Assembly (NCBI GenBank): GCA_044359955.1
Contig: JBIKLF010000007.1
Span: 1 to 64,000, forward strand
Source of the DNA: JACTMZ01 sp044359955
GTDB taxonomy: Bacteria; Verrucomicrobiota; Verrucomicrobiia; Chthoniobacterales; JACTMZ01
Reading direction: 5' to 3'
DNA: 64,000 bases
A model generated the notes under the pieces. That model made no database searches and had not been told where the DNA came from. It saw only the letters and a list, made by a program, of their open reading frames with translations. The translations under genes were made by a program, and so were the position numbers. Positions 24,110 to 32,133 of this stretch are shown piece by piece (the first letter of the stretch is position 1; every line of letters starts with the position of its first letter).

Positions 24110-24954
24110 ACGACTCCGCCAAGAAATCCCTGCGCCAGAGGTGGCGTGATCTGCCGCAGCACACCGTGATCTGGCTGATCCTGGCCCTCGAACTTTTCCC
24201 CTTTTATATGATGCTGCAGATCAGCATGAAGGACAACGCGGGCTTCCTGGCCAACCTCTGGCTGCCCGCCTGGCCGCAGGACTGGCAGTGGGCCAACTAC
24301 GCCGCCGCGGCCCAATTGATGTTGCCCTATGTCGCCAACACGGTGGTCGTCGCCGTCTCCGGTTCGGTCGGTTGCGTCTTTCTGGCCCTGCTCGCCGCCT
24401 ACTTTTTCGCGCGCTACAAAATGCCGTTTTCCAATGTGCTCTGGGCCGCCTTTTTGGTGCTGATGCTTTTGCCGGGCGTGGCCAACATCGTGACGCTCTT
24501 CAACCTGCTCAAGTCCCTCAGCCTGCTCAACACGCTCTGGGCACTGATCATCCTCGCCATCTCGGGCGGCCAGGTGTTCTGCCTTTTTGTCCTGCGCAAC
24601 TTCATCGAGGACCTGCCCAAGGACCTCTTCGAGGCGGCCGAGATGGACGGGGCCTCGCATTTCGCCCAGCTGGTCAACATCGTCATTCCCATGAGCGGAC
24701 CGATCATCGGCACGCTTTTTCTGCTACAGTTCCTCGCGACATGGAACGACTTCCTCATGCCGCTCATCGTGCTGCGCGACCCGGAACTTTTCACCATCGG
24801 TGTCGGGCTCATTTACCTCGACGGCGAATATGTCAAGCAGTGGGGCCAGATCATGGCCGCCTTCTTCATGGCCAGCCTGCCGATCATCATCATCTTCCTC
24901 TTTACCATGAAGCTCTTCGTGCGCGGCCTCTCCAGCGGGGCGCTCAAGGGGTGA
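24106..24954 (+). CDS. Sugar ABC transporter permease (MalG/UgpE type)
   Basis: 282 residues, six membrane helices and an EAA loop FEAAEMDGASHFAQLVNIVI near residue 185. The C-terminal motif KLFVRGLSSGALKG is typical of MalG-type permeases. It ends the importer operon. The next sequence downstream, on the opposite strand, is the wreck of a hipA gene whose 3' part is missing. Confidence 0.92.
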   Translation: MNDSAKKSLRQRWRDLPQHTVIWLILALELFPFYMMLQISMKDNAGFLANLWLPAWPQDWQWANYAAAAQLMLPYVANTVVVAVSGSVGCVFLALLAAYFFARYKMPFSNVLWAAFLVLMLLPGVANIVTLFNLLKSLSLLNTLWALIILAISGGQVFCLFVLRNFIEDLPKDLFEAAEMDGASHFAQLVNIVIPMSGPIIGTLFLLQFLATWNDFLMPLIVLRDPELFTIGVGLIYLDGEYVKQWGQIMAAFFMASLPIIIIFLFTMKLFVRGLSSGALKG

Positions 24955-25010
24955 AAAATCGCGGTTCTGCCGTTGCCGACACATTCTCCTCGCGCAAATT
25001 GCGGAACTTG

Positions 25011-25208
25011 GGGCAGCAGTCCCCACAGGAAGGCCTCCACTACGCGGTGTCCGTGCTCGGGCCCGACCAGTGGCATGGAAAGTGACAAAGGATAAGGATT
25101 CGGAGAGGACAGCCACTCCGCGTCCTAGATGAAGGTCAGCCGCTGGCCTTTGGCCTCGACGTGTCCCATGCGCCGACCGTCGGCCAGAACAAGGAGTTGC
25201 TCGCTCAT
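25011..25208 (-). pseudogene. hipA remnant with in-frame stop and lost 3' part
   Basis: From ATG 25208 the reverse strand reads MSEQLLVLADGRRMGHVEAK and then LTFI followed by TAG (25125-25127). In the same frame it continues DAEWLSSPNPYPLSLSMPLV and GPEHGHRVVEAFLWGLLP, the N-terminal domain of HipA kinases, to about 25011. Nothing resembling the kinase core follows. The gene therefore has both a nonsense mutation, probably replacing a Tyr codon in the common FxYD motif, and a large deletion. Its start overlaps the hipB stop (ATGA). The deletion edge is next to the sugar permease operon. Confidence 0.85.
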
Positions 25209-25447
25209 GATGTTCTCTTCCCGCTGGTGCGAGCCGCCGGACCGGACACCAACTGCAGGGTCAGCCCGAGAGCTTTGCACACCCGCAAGGCCAACCCCAA
25301 CTCCACGGTCGATTTGGCTTTTTCGAACTCGATGACCCAGTCACGGCTGGTGCCGGTTTCTTCGGCCAACCGTGCTTGGCTCCACCCCAGTTCCCGCCGG
25401 CGCTGGCGCGCCAGCGCCGCAATGTCTCTTGCGCTCCGGACTTGCAT
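25205..25447 (-). CDS. HipB-like antitoxin of the y4mF type
   Basis: 80 residues from ATG 25447; a longer start at 25483 is possible but adds a non-conserved lead. The helix-turn-helix covers most of the protein: VRSARDIAALARQRRRELGW, SQARLAEETGTSRDWVIEFE and STVELGLALRVCKALGLTLQ. This matches the small XRE antitoxins paired with HipA-like kinases. It is intact while its partner downstream is destroyed. It may still repress its own promoter or cross-bind another HipA, for example the intact one at 2782, although the two hipB proteins are not closely similar. Confidence 0.82.
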   Translation of the reverse strand: MQVRSARDIAALARQRRRELGWSQARLAEETGTSRDWVIEFEKAKSTVELGLALRVCKALGLTLQLVSGPAARTSGKRTS

Positions 25448-25483
25448 GCAACCCAATATGGCGATGTCGACGTTCGGCGACAA

Positions 25484-26014
25484 GTCGAACTGTCGGCGAG
25501 CGGCGACATAAATGGCACTGCGAGCCAGCCGTCCGCCCCGTCAGGGCCACCCGCCAGCGAAAGGGGTCAGCAACTGTCTTAACTTGCGAGAGAAAAGTTG
25601 GGATTTTTTAGGAGACGGTTGGCGAGAAGGATGAAGTTTGAAGGAGGAAGGATAAAGGGGGAAAGCAGAGAGCGGAAAGCGGAACCGGAGGCCGATAGGC
25701 CGGAGATAGCGTGAGTCCCGCGCACGCGGGACGAGGGCAAACCGGAAAGGGAAAAAAAGGATGAAGGATGGGGGAAAACCGGAAAGCGGAACCGGAGGCC
25801 GTATGGTCTGATCGTGACGGGCTCAGAATTTGCAGGCTTAGGTAGGGACGCGCGGCTCGCGCGTCCGTTGGTGGGGGAGCGGACGAGCGGGCCGCTCGTC
25901 CCTACCTTCTTGAACGAACATTCTGGCTGAGAGGTGACCCCCAGAGGCCGCGGCGGGGAAATCCGGTAAACTTTATGCGTCCGCCCGGACCCTCCAAGGC
26001 GTTAATACTTGGTA
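25484..26014. other. Gap with direct repeats and REP copy 4
   Basis: No gene seen. It contains a purine-rich stretch in which AAAGCGGAACCGGAGGCCG occurs twice (about 25677 and 25783), a small hairpin GTCCCGCG/CGCGGGAC near 25703-25724 and REP copy 4 at 25841-25906. Confidence 0.55.
25841..25906. repeat. REP-like two-hairpin element, copy 4
   Basis: GGTAGGGACGCGCGGCTCGC, spacer TTGGTGGGGGAG, GGACGAGCGG/CCGCTCGTCC and CTACC, followed by TTCTTGAACGAACATT. It is almost identical to copy 5 at 30181. Confidence 0.92.
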
Positions 26015-26518
26015 ATGAATAAATCCATTCTTAATACCCTCATGGCGACAGCCGTTTTCGCCACTGCCACCTCCTACTTCACCACCCCAGCCACCGCTGC
26101 TCCTGCGGCTAGCGAAAACATCGTTGCCGTAGCCAGTGGAAACAGCGACTTCAGCACCCTTGTTGCTGCCCTCACCGCCGCCGAGCTGGTTGAAGCTCTG
26201 CAGGGAACGGGTCCATTCACGGTTTTCGCGCCGAACAATGCCGCCTTCGCGAAACTGCCGGCCGGCACGGTGGATGACCTGCTCAAGCCCGAAAACAAAG
26301 CGAAGCTGACCGCCATCCTGAAGAACCACGTGGTCGCGGGCAAGGTGATGGCTGCCGATGTCAAAGCCGGCGCCGTGCCAACGATTGGCGGTGGTGATGT
26401 CGTTATTGCCGTCGCCGATGGTTCGGTCAAATACGGTGACGCCACCGTGATTGGCACCGACGTGGCCGCCTCCAATGGCGTGATCCACGTCATCGACACC
26501 GTTGTGCTGCCTGACTAA
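26015..26518 (+). CDS. Secreted fasciclin-domain protein
   Basis: 167 residues. A signal peptide (MNKSILNTLMATAVFATATS) precedes one fasciclin (FAS1) domain: FSTLVAALTAAELVEALQGT, GPFTVFAPNNAAFAKLP, KLTAILKNHVVAGKVMA and NGVIHVIDTVVLP. FAS1 domains are cell-surface or periplasmic adhesion modules and single-domain forms are common in bacteria. I prefer ATG 26015 over a TTG two codons earlier. The gene is monocistronic, ending before a strong rho-independent terminator at 26573. Confidence 0.92.
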   Translation: MNKSILNTLMATAVFATATSYFTTPATAAPAASENIVAVASGNSDFSTLVAALTAAELVEALQGTGPFTVFAPNNAAFAKLPAGTVDDLLKPENKAKLTAILKNHVVAGKVMAADVKAGAVPTIGGGDVVIAVADGSVKYGDATVIGTDVAASNGVIHVIDTVVLPD

Positions 26519-26572
26519 TCCGTCTGCCATCGTCCCGGCTTTGATCAGCCGTGCCGATGCATCTCAAATCTG

Positions 26573-26606
26573 ACCACCCCGCCATGGTGCGGGGTGGTTT
26601 TTTTTT
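26573..26606 (+). terminator. Rho-independent terminator after the fasciclin gene
   Basis: ACCACCCCGC (26573-26582) pairs perfectly with GCGGGGTGGT (26589-26598) around a six-base loop and runs into nine T residues. Confidence 0.93.
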
Positions 26607-26727
26607 GGGCCAACCACTCGCGTCATCTGCCACCGCGCGGCTTGGGCCGGACGGGGTCCGCCGATCACCCGGGTGCAACCGGGCTCGGTTTTTCGAGGAC
26701 GGCAGGGCCACGGGCCCACTGGCATGG

Positions 26728-27528
26728 TCAGGCCATGCGGCGCACGTCGATGTCTCGCCAGTGAGCGCGGTCGCTGGCGGCAGGAAAGAAGTTCTGCCAC
26801 TGACGCAGGCGGGGAGGGGTGGCCACGGTCCGGCCGGCGACGAGAACTTCGTTCATGGCGGCGGGTGAGGTGACAGATCTGACTTGAACAAAGGCCTGAC
26901 GAAAAAGACGGCGGGTCGTGGATTGCATGGTGCGGTGACCGGGGCCGGTGACCAGATTGACCGCGAGCACCCCGCCGGGGGCGACGGCGCGGCGCAGGTT
27001 GGTGAGCAAGGGGCGGCTCATGGTCTGGGAGCGGAACACGTCGGTGCGGCCGGCGAGGTAGATGTCGTCGATGACCACGTCAAAGGTGCGGCGATTGGTC
27101 CGCAACCACTCATAGGCATCGCCGACGACGACCTCGACCCCGGTGGCGTCGAGTGCCATGTGCCGGCGGGCCAGGCGGACTATTTCACGGTCGATGTCGA
27201 TCGCGGTGAAACGGCACGCGGGTAGCAGGTGGCGCAGAATGCGCAAGGCGGTGCCGCCGGCCAGACCGAGCATGAGCAGCGAGCGCGGTTTGTCTCTTTT
27301 GCCGAGGAGCGCCGCGGCGGCCAACATGTCCCAGACCAATCCGGTGAGGAAGCGGTGTCGGTGATGGAAAGCATGCACCGCGCCGGCCACGCGGAACTCG
27401 GTGGCGAGGGTAGATTTCCAGATTTCCAAATTTTGGTGGTCGGTGTGCACCACGGCCGTCCGGCGCAGTCGCGTGGCGCGGGTTCGAGCGGGGCGGCTCT
27501 TTATGCCGGTGGGGCGGTGCTTTGGCAT
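26728..27528 (-). CDS. Spermidine-synthase-like SAM-dependent methyltransferase fold protein
   Basis: 266 residues from ATG 27528, preceded by a GGAAAAG. The lead is basic (RPARTRATRLRRTAV), then a beta-hairpin NLEIWKSTLATEFRVAGAVH, motif I LLMLGLAGGTALRILRHLLP, acidic residue AIDIDREIV, and FDVVIDDIY. This is the layout of spermidine synthase-like proteins. Key putrescine-binding residues cannot be judged here, so the enzyme may be an aminopropyltransferase or a methyltransferase of unknown substrate. It stands alone, convergent with the fasciclin gene. Confidence 0.72.
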   Translation of the reverse strand: MPKHRPTGIKSRPARTRATRLRRTAVVHTDHQNLEIWKSTLATEFRVAGAVHAFHHRHRFLTGLVWDMLAAAALLGKRDKPRSLLMLGLAGGTALRILRHLLPACRFTAIDIDREIVRLARRHMALDATGVEVVVGDAYEWLRTNRRTFDVVIDDIYLAGRTDVFRSQTMSRPLLTNLRRAVAPGGVLAVNLVTGPGHRTMQSTTRRLFRQAFVQVRSVTSPAAMNEVLVAGRTVATPPRLRQWQNFFPAASDRAHWRDIDVRRMA

Positions 27529-27940
27529 ACTTTTCCGAAATGCGATTTTCTCACAGGGACGGAGCCGAGGGCAATGGGCGATGGCAAAAAGAATCCCGGC
27601 CGGCCGTGGGAGCTTTCCGCCGGAACCATGCAGGCAAACCCGGTTGTGTTGTCTGGTTGTGACGGGCGAACCGAAGCCCCGCCATGGAGTGCTGGTAGTA
27701 GCCGGGAGATCACCATCAGCCTGATGGTAGGGCGCGACGTCCTCGGCGCGCCGGGTGACTTCCTTTGTGGCGCGCGGCGCGTCCAGAGGCCCCGCCCTAT
27801 CCTGAAAAACGTGTTTAGCCTTGGCTGTGCGCCTTGGGATGCGCCGGCGAGACTGACGGCTGACCGCGGCGATGAGTCTCGCGATGGTCGGATTGACCGT
27901 CATTGTCTTTACATCAGGGCGGGCTTTAGGAGAGTGAGAC
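27529..27940. other. Gap between divergent genes with small hairpin
   Basis: No gene seen. ACCATCAG (27712-27719) and CTGATGGT (27721-27728) form a perfect hairpin with a one-base loop. A TGTTGTC-GGT-GTGACGGGCG-type segment near 27649-27668 resembles one at about 30042-30060. Confidence 0.5.
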
Positions 27941-28204
27941 ATGACACACATGCGCTCGATCCACCGCACGTTCCTCGCCGCCTCGATCTTCGCCGCTTTG
28001 GTCTGGCCGGCCGCCGCAGATAGCTCGCGGAACGAGCAGATCGCCGCGCGTTTTGCCGAGGCGGATACCAATGGTGACGGTCAGCTCACGCTGGCCGAGG
28101 CGGAAGCCGGCATGCCGCGGGTCGCGGCGAACTTCAAGAAGATCGACGCCGACCACAGTGGCACGGTGACCTTGGCCGAAATCGAGGCTTTGGCCGATCG
28201 TTGA
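27941..28204 (+). CDS. Small secreted EF-hand protein
   Basis: 87 residues: signal peptide to about Ala27 (RTFLAASIFAALVWPAAA), then two EF-hand loops, DTNGDGQLTLAE at 42-53 and DADHSGTVTLAE at 69-80, with the canonical 1, 3, 5, 12 ligands. It probably binds calcium in the periplasm. The start ATG at 27941 has a good AGGAGAG six bases upstream, preferred over Met4. It converges with the helicase gene through a shared hairpin. Confidence 0.88.
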   Translation: MTHMRSIHRTFLAASIFAALVWPAAADSSRNEQIAARFAEADTNGDGQLTLAEAEAGMPRVAANFKKIDADHSGTVTLAEIEALADR

Positions 28205-28212
28205 TCCGCAAA

Positions 28213-28259
28213 GGCGCTGTCTTGCGGCCGAAGGGCCGGGGTCAGCGCCGTTTCTTTTT
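28213..28259. terminator. Hairpin terminator between EF-hand and helicase genes
   Basis: GGCGCTG (28213-28219) pairs with CAGCGCC (28243-28249), with an inner CGGCC/GGCCG hairpin, followed by TTTCTTTTT on the plus strand. It overlaps the last codons of the helicase gene on the other strand. Confidence 0.65.
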
Positions 28260-29912
28260 CGGTAAGCTGGGAACCGGCCAAATGGTGATGTCCCCGCGTG
28301 AGGTCTGCATGGCGTTGCCCGAGGGGGAGAGTCCCTTGGCGAAATCGAAGGGGATCTCGGCGTAACTCGCCTCATCGCCCAGGGCAATGAACCCGACCTC
28401 GCGCGAAGGGAGGCCCGCGCCCTCGACCAGGAGGTCGACGATATCACGCGGGTTCTTCACCGCCTCGCGGCCCAAGGCGATGCGCAGCCATGCTTTGCCG
28501 GGCTTCGCTTTGCGCGGGGGTTCGTCCGGTGCATCGGAGTCATCGCCCCGCTCTTCCATCGGCGCGTGCTGGGCGGCGGCCGCTGGGGATTTCTCCGCCG
28601 GCTGCGCGGCGGGCGCGGCGGCTTCCCCGCCGCTGAGAATGTGAAGGAGGGCGGCCGCGACCTCGGTCGAATCGGCCCCTTCCTCGAGCAAGCGGTCGAT
28701 ATGGATCATCTGCGCCTGGCCGTGGCCCGACTCGATGGTCTGCCGCACCCGTTCGAGCAAAGCGTCGGTGCGCTTCTCGCCGATTTCTCCCGCGGTGGGG
28801 AGCTTGCCGCGGCGGATGGCCGAGTGGGTGAACTTTTCGAGATACCGGATCTTGTGCACGTCACGCCCCGTGACCAAAGAAATGGCCGCACCTTGCTTGC
28901 CGGCACGGCCGGTGCGCCCGATGCGGTGCACGTAATCCTCCGGGTCGTAAGGCAGATCGAAATTCACGACCAATTCGAGGTCGTCCACATCGATCCCGCG
29001 GCCGGCCACGTCGGTCGCCACGAGGAAATCGAAGCCGCCCGCTTTGAATTTGTTCATCACCCGGGTGCGCTGCGCTTGGGCGATGCCACCGTGGAGACGG
29101 TCGGAGGGAATGCCCTGCGCCTGCAAATCGTCGGCCAAATCGTCCACCGTGCGCTGCGTGTTGCAGAAAATAATCCCGGACCGGTAACTATGGAAATCGA
29201 TGATCCGCAGGAGGGCGTCGAACTTTGTCCGCGGCGGAACTTCGTAATACCATTGCGTGATATCCGGAGCATCGACCGTCTTCTGGTCGATCTTCAGCGT
29301 GACCGGGTCCCGCGCGTAGCGGTCGATCAATTTGCGGATGGTCGGGGAAACCGTGGCCGAGAAAAAGGCGGTCTGCTTTTCCGCCGGCATGGCATCGAGG
29401 ATTTTTTTGATGTCATCGCGGAAGCCCATGTCGAGCATGCGATCCGCTTCGTCCAGCACGATGAGACGCAAGCGGTCGAGTTTCAGCGTGCCGCGTTCCA
29501 AGTGGTCGATGACACGGCCGGGTGTGCCGAGCACGATTTGGGCCCCGCGTTTGAGTTCCTGGGCCTGACGTTCGAACGATGATCCGCCGTAGACCGGCAC
29601 GGCATGGATCCCGCGCTTGCCGGCGGCCAGTTTGTGCACTTCCCCGGCCACCTGGGTGGCCAGCTCGCGGGTGGGGCAGAGGACGAGCACCTGCACGGCG
29701 TGCAGGGCGGGATCGGTTTTTTCGATGGCGGGAATGGCGAAGGCGGCGGTTTTGCCCGATCCGGTTTGCGATTGCCCGACGACATCTTGCCCCGCCATCA
29801 AGACGGGGATGGCCGCCGCTTGAATCGGGGACGCCTCCTCGAAACCCAACTTGTCGACCGCTTTGAGAATCTCCGGAGAAAGTCCGAGACTCGCGAATGT
29901 GTGTCTTTCCAT
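28242..29912 (-). CDS. deaD: DEAD-box ATP-dependent RNA helicase
   Basis: 556 residues, cytoplasmic. Q motif near residues 4-31 (FASLGLSPEILKAVDKLGFE), Walker A SQTGSGKT at 48-55, DEAD in IVLDEADRMLDMGF, SAT in FFSATVSP and HRIGRTGRAG in the second RecA domain. An Ala/Glu/Pro-rich linker is followed by a DbpA/CsdA-like RNA-binding domain (KAWLRIALGREAVKNPRDIV to the end) and a basic tail PKKKRR. That layout fits DeaD/CsdA helicases that unwind RNA in ribosome assembly, cold adaptation and mRNA decay. The gene symbol is by architecture. Confidence 0.9.
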   Translation of the reverse strand: MERHTFASLGLSPEILKAVDKLGFEEASPIQAAAIPVLMAGQDVVGQSQTGSGKTAAFAIPAIEKTDPALHAVQVLVLCPTRELATQVAGEVHKLAAGKRGIHAVPVYGGSSFERQAQELKRGAQIVLGTPGRVIDHLERGTLKLDRLRLIVLDEADRMLDMGFRDDIKKILDAMPAEKQTAFFSATVSPTIRKLIDRYARDPVTLKIDQKTVDAPDITQWYYEVPPRTKFDALLRIIDFHSYRSGIIFCNTQRTVDDLADDLQAQGIPSDRLHGGIAQAQRTRVMNKFKAGGFDFLVATDVAGRGIDVDDLELVVNFDLPYDPEDYVHRIGRTGRAGKQGAAISLVTGRDVHKIRYLEKFTHSAIRRGKLPTAGEIGEKRTDALLERVRQTIESGHGQAQMIHIDRLLEEGADSTEVAAALLHILSGGEAAAPAAQPAEKSPAAAAQHAPMEERGDDSDAPDEPPRKAKPGKAWLRIALGREAVKNPRDIVDLLVEGAGLPSREVGFIALGDEASYAEIPFDFAKGLSPSGNAMQTSRGDITIWPVPSLPKKKRR

Positions 29913-30092
29913 GCGAAGAGCCTAATGCAGCGCCGCACCGCGGTCACGGGTTGTTCTTGGCCGGAACGATGCCGTCGGAGACGCAAGAAAAGCGCGGCTT
30001 GGCTCGGTTTTTCCAGGGCGCACGGCCGTCCCGGCCGTGTTGTCGGGTCGTGACGGGCGGGACGCCCGTGCCCCTTGGCCACGTGCCAACTT

Positions 30093-30180
30093 GCTCACCA
30101 AATAGTTAGTCAACTCTCGTCCAGGCGCGCCTCTGCGGCAGTGCCGGAAAGGGCAGAATGTTTTGCATGATTACGGCTTA
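30093..30180. repeat. Dispersed element C (family 1), abutting a REP
   Basis: GCTCACCAAATAGTTAGTCA, ACTCTCG, CCAGGCGCGCCTC, GCCGGAAAGGGCAGAATGTT and TTACGGCTTA. The last base directly precedes GGTAGGGAC of the REP. Element D has the same junction. Confidence 0.88.
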
Positions 30181-30246
30181 GGTAGGGACGCGCGGCTCGC
30201 GCGTCCGTTGGTGGGGGAGCGGACGAGCGGGCCGCTCGTCCCTACC
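30181..30246. repeat. REP-like two-hairpin element, copy 5
   Basis: Same sequence as copy 4 apart from the flanks. Followed by TTCTTGAACGAACATTTCCT and TCTGCGACAGCCCGTCC. Confidence 0.92.
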
Positions 30247-30378
30247 TTCTTGAACGAACATTTCCTTCTGCGACAGCCCGTCCATCGCCGCGGCTTCTGC
30301 ATCTTTCCGGCCGAGCCCTCCGCCCATCCTGACATCTCCGGCTTGCCTTCGTGGTGCGCCGGTGCGGTGATACTTCCT

Positions 30379-31092
30379 ATGACGAAACCGCGCGCTTATC
30401 CCTCGTTCTTGACCCCGTTGGCGGCGGCCCTCGCGGCCAGCCTCCTTTCCGGTTGCGCTTCGGTCAGCTTGGTCCAGCGCGACTGGAAGGTCACCCCCGT
30501 GCCGGTTCCCGAGGTGATTTGCGTGCGGCCATTCACGGCGGAACTCGGTGCCGCCAAGGTCGATCGAGACGGCGCCGAACTCGACGCCTTTGCCCGGGAA
30601 TTCGGGGCGGAAGCGGCCGGCCGTTTGGTCGAGAGGCTGGGCAAACACGTGGGTCCGGCCAAGGTCATCGGCGTCAGCGAACGCGTGACCAATCCCCGGC
30701 ATTGGATCCTCGAGGGACGCTTTGTGCGCATGAAACAGGGCAGCCGGGCCCTGCGGTCAATCGTTGGCTTCGGGTTGGGCGGCACGCGCCTCGAGACGGT
30801 GGTCGATATTTACCGCATTGATCCTCGCGGACGCCGCCAAGCGCTTGCCCATTTCCAAACCACCGGAGGATCGAATGCGGAGCCCGGCGCGCTCTTCAGC
30901 AGTCCGCTTGGTTTGGTTCCCCGGCTCGCGGTCAGCGCCACGGCGTCCGGTCTCGCGGCCGACGCACGCCGCACCTCGCGTATGATCACCGCGGCCATCG
31001 CCGAAAAACTTGCCTCGCAAGGCGTGAAGTTGGCCGGACGCCCCCTGCGGGCCAAAGAACTCTCGGCCGAGGCGCGCGCGAGGCTTGAGTAG
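30379..31092 (+). CDS. DUF4410-like lipoprotein
   Basis: 237 residues from ATG 30379. A lipoprotein signal peptide ends LLSGC, with Cys26 the likely lipidation site. The body reads PEVICVRPFTAELGAAKVDR, RLVERLGKHVGPAKVIGVSE and HWILEGRFVRMKQGSRALRS, then IVGFGLGGTRLETVV. This matches DUF4410 lipoproteins of unknown function. The upstream part of the open frame crosses a REP and is not coding. It probably sits in the outer membrane facing the periplasm. Confidence 0.72.
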   Translation: MTKPRAYPSFLTPLAAALAASLLSGCASVSLVQRDWKVTPVPVPEVICVRPFTAELGAAKVDRDGAELDAFAREFGAEAAGRLVERLGKHVGPAKVIGVSERVTNPRHWILEGRFVRMKQGSRALRSIVGFGLGGTRLETVVDIYRIDPRGRRQALAHFQTTGGSNAEPGALFSSPLGLVPRLAVSATASGLAADARRTSRMITAAIAEKLASQGVKLAGRPLRAKELSAEARARLE

Positions 31093-31314
31093 CCGGTGCG
31101 TTTTTCTGACAGTTTGCCCGTAGCTGCGGCGCGTCGGGGACGCCGCGCCCTACCTTGCGGCCCACCCACGAACAAGCGCGGCCCGTGGAGCACCACAACT
31201 GCCGCCGGGAAGGGTTTTTTCAGAGCAAGACTTTGGTTGAAGTTTGGGGACTCCGGGTCTTGGCCAGAGCGGATTGGCTTGTGGTTTGGCTCTGGCCTGG
31301 CGCATTTTACCGGC

Positions 31315-31833
31315 ATGGTCATGGCTCCTCGGTTGCTGATCCTTTTTGCGCTGCTCGCGGGTCTTTTGGTTGGGGCCGGGGACGAGGGGCGGGCGGAGGA
31401 CAAGCGTGCCACGCCGGTGGTGATTCCCAACGTGAAGGGCACGGCGACGACTACGAAGTTCGGCGACGGGTATATCACGCGGGGTTCGGATGGGACCCGC
31501 TACACGACATCGAAGTTCGGCCATGGCTGGATCACGCGTTCTTCGGACGGCAAAACTTTCACCACAACGAAGTTCGGGGACGGGGCCATTACGCGGGGGG
31601 ATGGTCAGCGGGTGACGACGAGCCGCTTTGGTTCCGGGACGATCAGCCGGTCATCGGACGGAACAACGACAACCACGCAGCGATTCGGCCAGGGATCGAT
31701 CAGCCGGAGCACGAGCGGGACCGGCGCGACGAGTTCGAAGTTCGGCAGCGGCTACATTTCGCGGGAGAACAAATCGGGTGGGACGAAGGATCAAGGCGTG
31801 GTGCGGGTCATTCCGGCACCGAAGAGTCGTTGA
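31315..31833 (+). CDS. Secreted FG-repeat protein (19-residue repeats)
   Basis: 172 residues. A signal peptide (MAPRLLILFALLAGLLVGAG) is followed by about six tandem units of 18-19 residues, consensus FGxGxI-T/S-R-x-SDG-x3-TTTK: FGDGYITRGSDGTRYTTSK, FGHGWITRSSDGKTFTTTK, FGDGAITRGDGQRVTTSR, FGSGTISRSSDGTTTTTQR and FGQGSISRSTSGTGATSSK. The even spacing of glycine and alternating Thr suggests a beta-solenoid or beta-roll on the cell surface. It ends with a basic tail VIPAPKSR. Start ATG 31315 or 31321 (two codons later). I recognise no named family. Confidence 0.75.
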   Translation: MVMAPRLLILFALLAGLLVGAGDEGRAEDKRATPVVIPNVKGTATTTKFGDGYITRGSDGTRYTTSKFGHGWITRSSDGKTFTTTKFGDGAITRGDGQRVTTSRFGSGTISRSSDGTTTTTQRFGQGSISRSTSGTGATSSKFGSGYISRENKSGGTKDQGVVRVIPAPKSR

Positions 31834-31953
31834 TGTTCCCCGGCGCATGAAGGGGAAGAGCGATGCGCGCGAGAAGTGCTTTTCGTTAAGACCGGCCTTG
31901 GCTTAGGGTCTGACGTGTTCCGTAATCCCCGCATTCCGGTGCAAAAAAAAACC

Positions 31954-32115
31954 ATGAAAAACACGGCCTTCTTTCTTTCTCTCCTTTTTCTCGCCGGTTG
32001 TGCGGCTCCGCCTCCGGTTAAAATTGCCTCCAAATTGCTCGGCCGGACTGTTCTGCAACAGGCGAACGACGAAGGGCGCAGTCCCGAGACCACGCAAACG
32101 ACGCCGCAGGAGTAG
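31954..32115 (+). CDS. Small lipoprotein (53 aa)
   Basis: MKNTAFFLSLLFLAGCAAPP is a clear lipoprotein signal with Cys16 as lipid anchor. Only about 37 residues follow, including KIASKLLGRTVLQQAND and a TTQTTPQE tail. An A-rich leader precedes the ATG. Function unknown. It could be an outer-membrane stabilising peptide. Confidence 0.7.
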   Translation: MKNTAFFLSLLFLAGCAAPPPVKIASKLLGRTVLQQANDEGRSPETTQTTPQE

Positions 32116-32133
32116 CACGGCCGCGCTGGCCGA

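Larger units (their letters stand above)
29913..30378. other. Gap with GC-rich palindromes, element C and REP copy 5
   Basis: No gene seen. Nested palindromes such as GCACGGCCGTCCCGGCCGTG and GACGGGCGGGACGCCCGTG lie at 30019-30072, then element C (30093-30180) and REP copy 5 (30181-30246). The frame of the lipoprotein gene is open through the REP but has no coding character before 30379. Confidence 0.6.

Noticed and set aside
30019..30072. GC-rich palindromes taken as a CRISPR or terminator
   Set aside because: They are not regularly spaced repeats and no T-run follows; left as part of the gap description.
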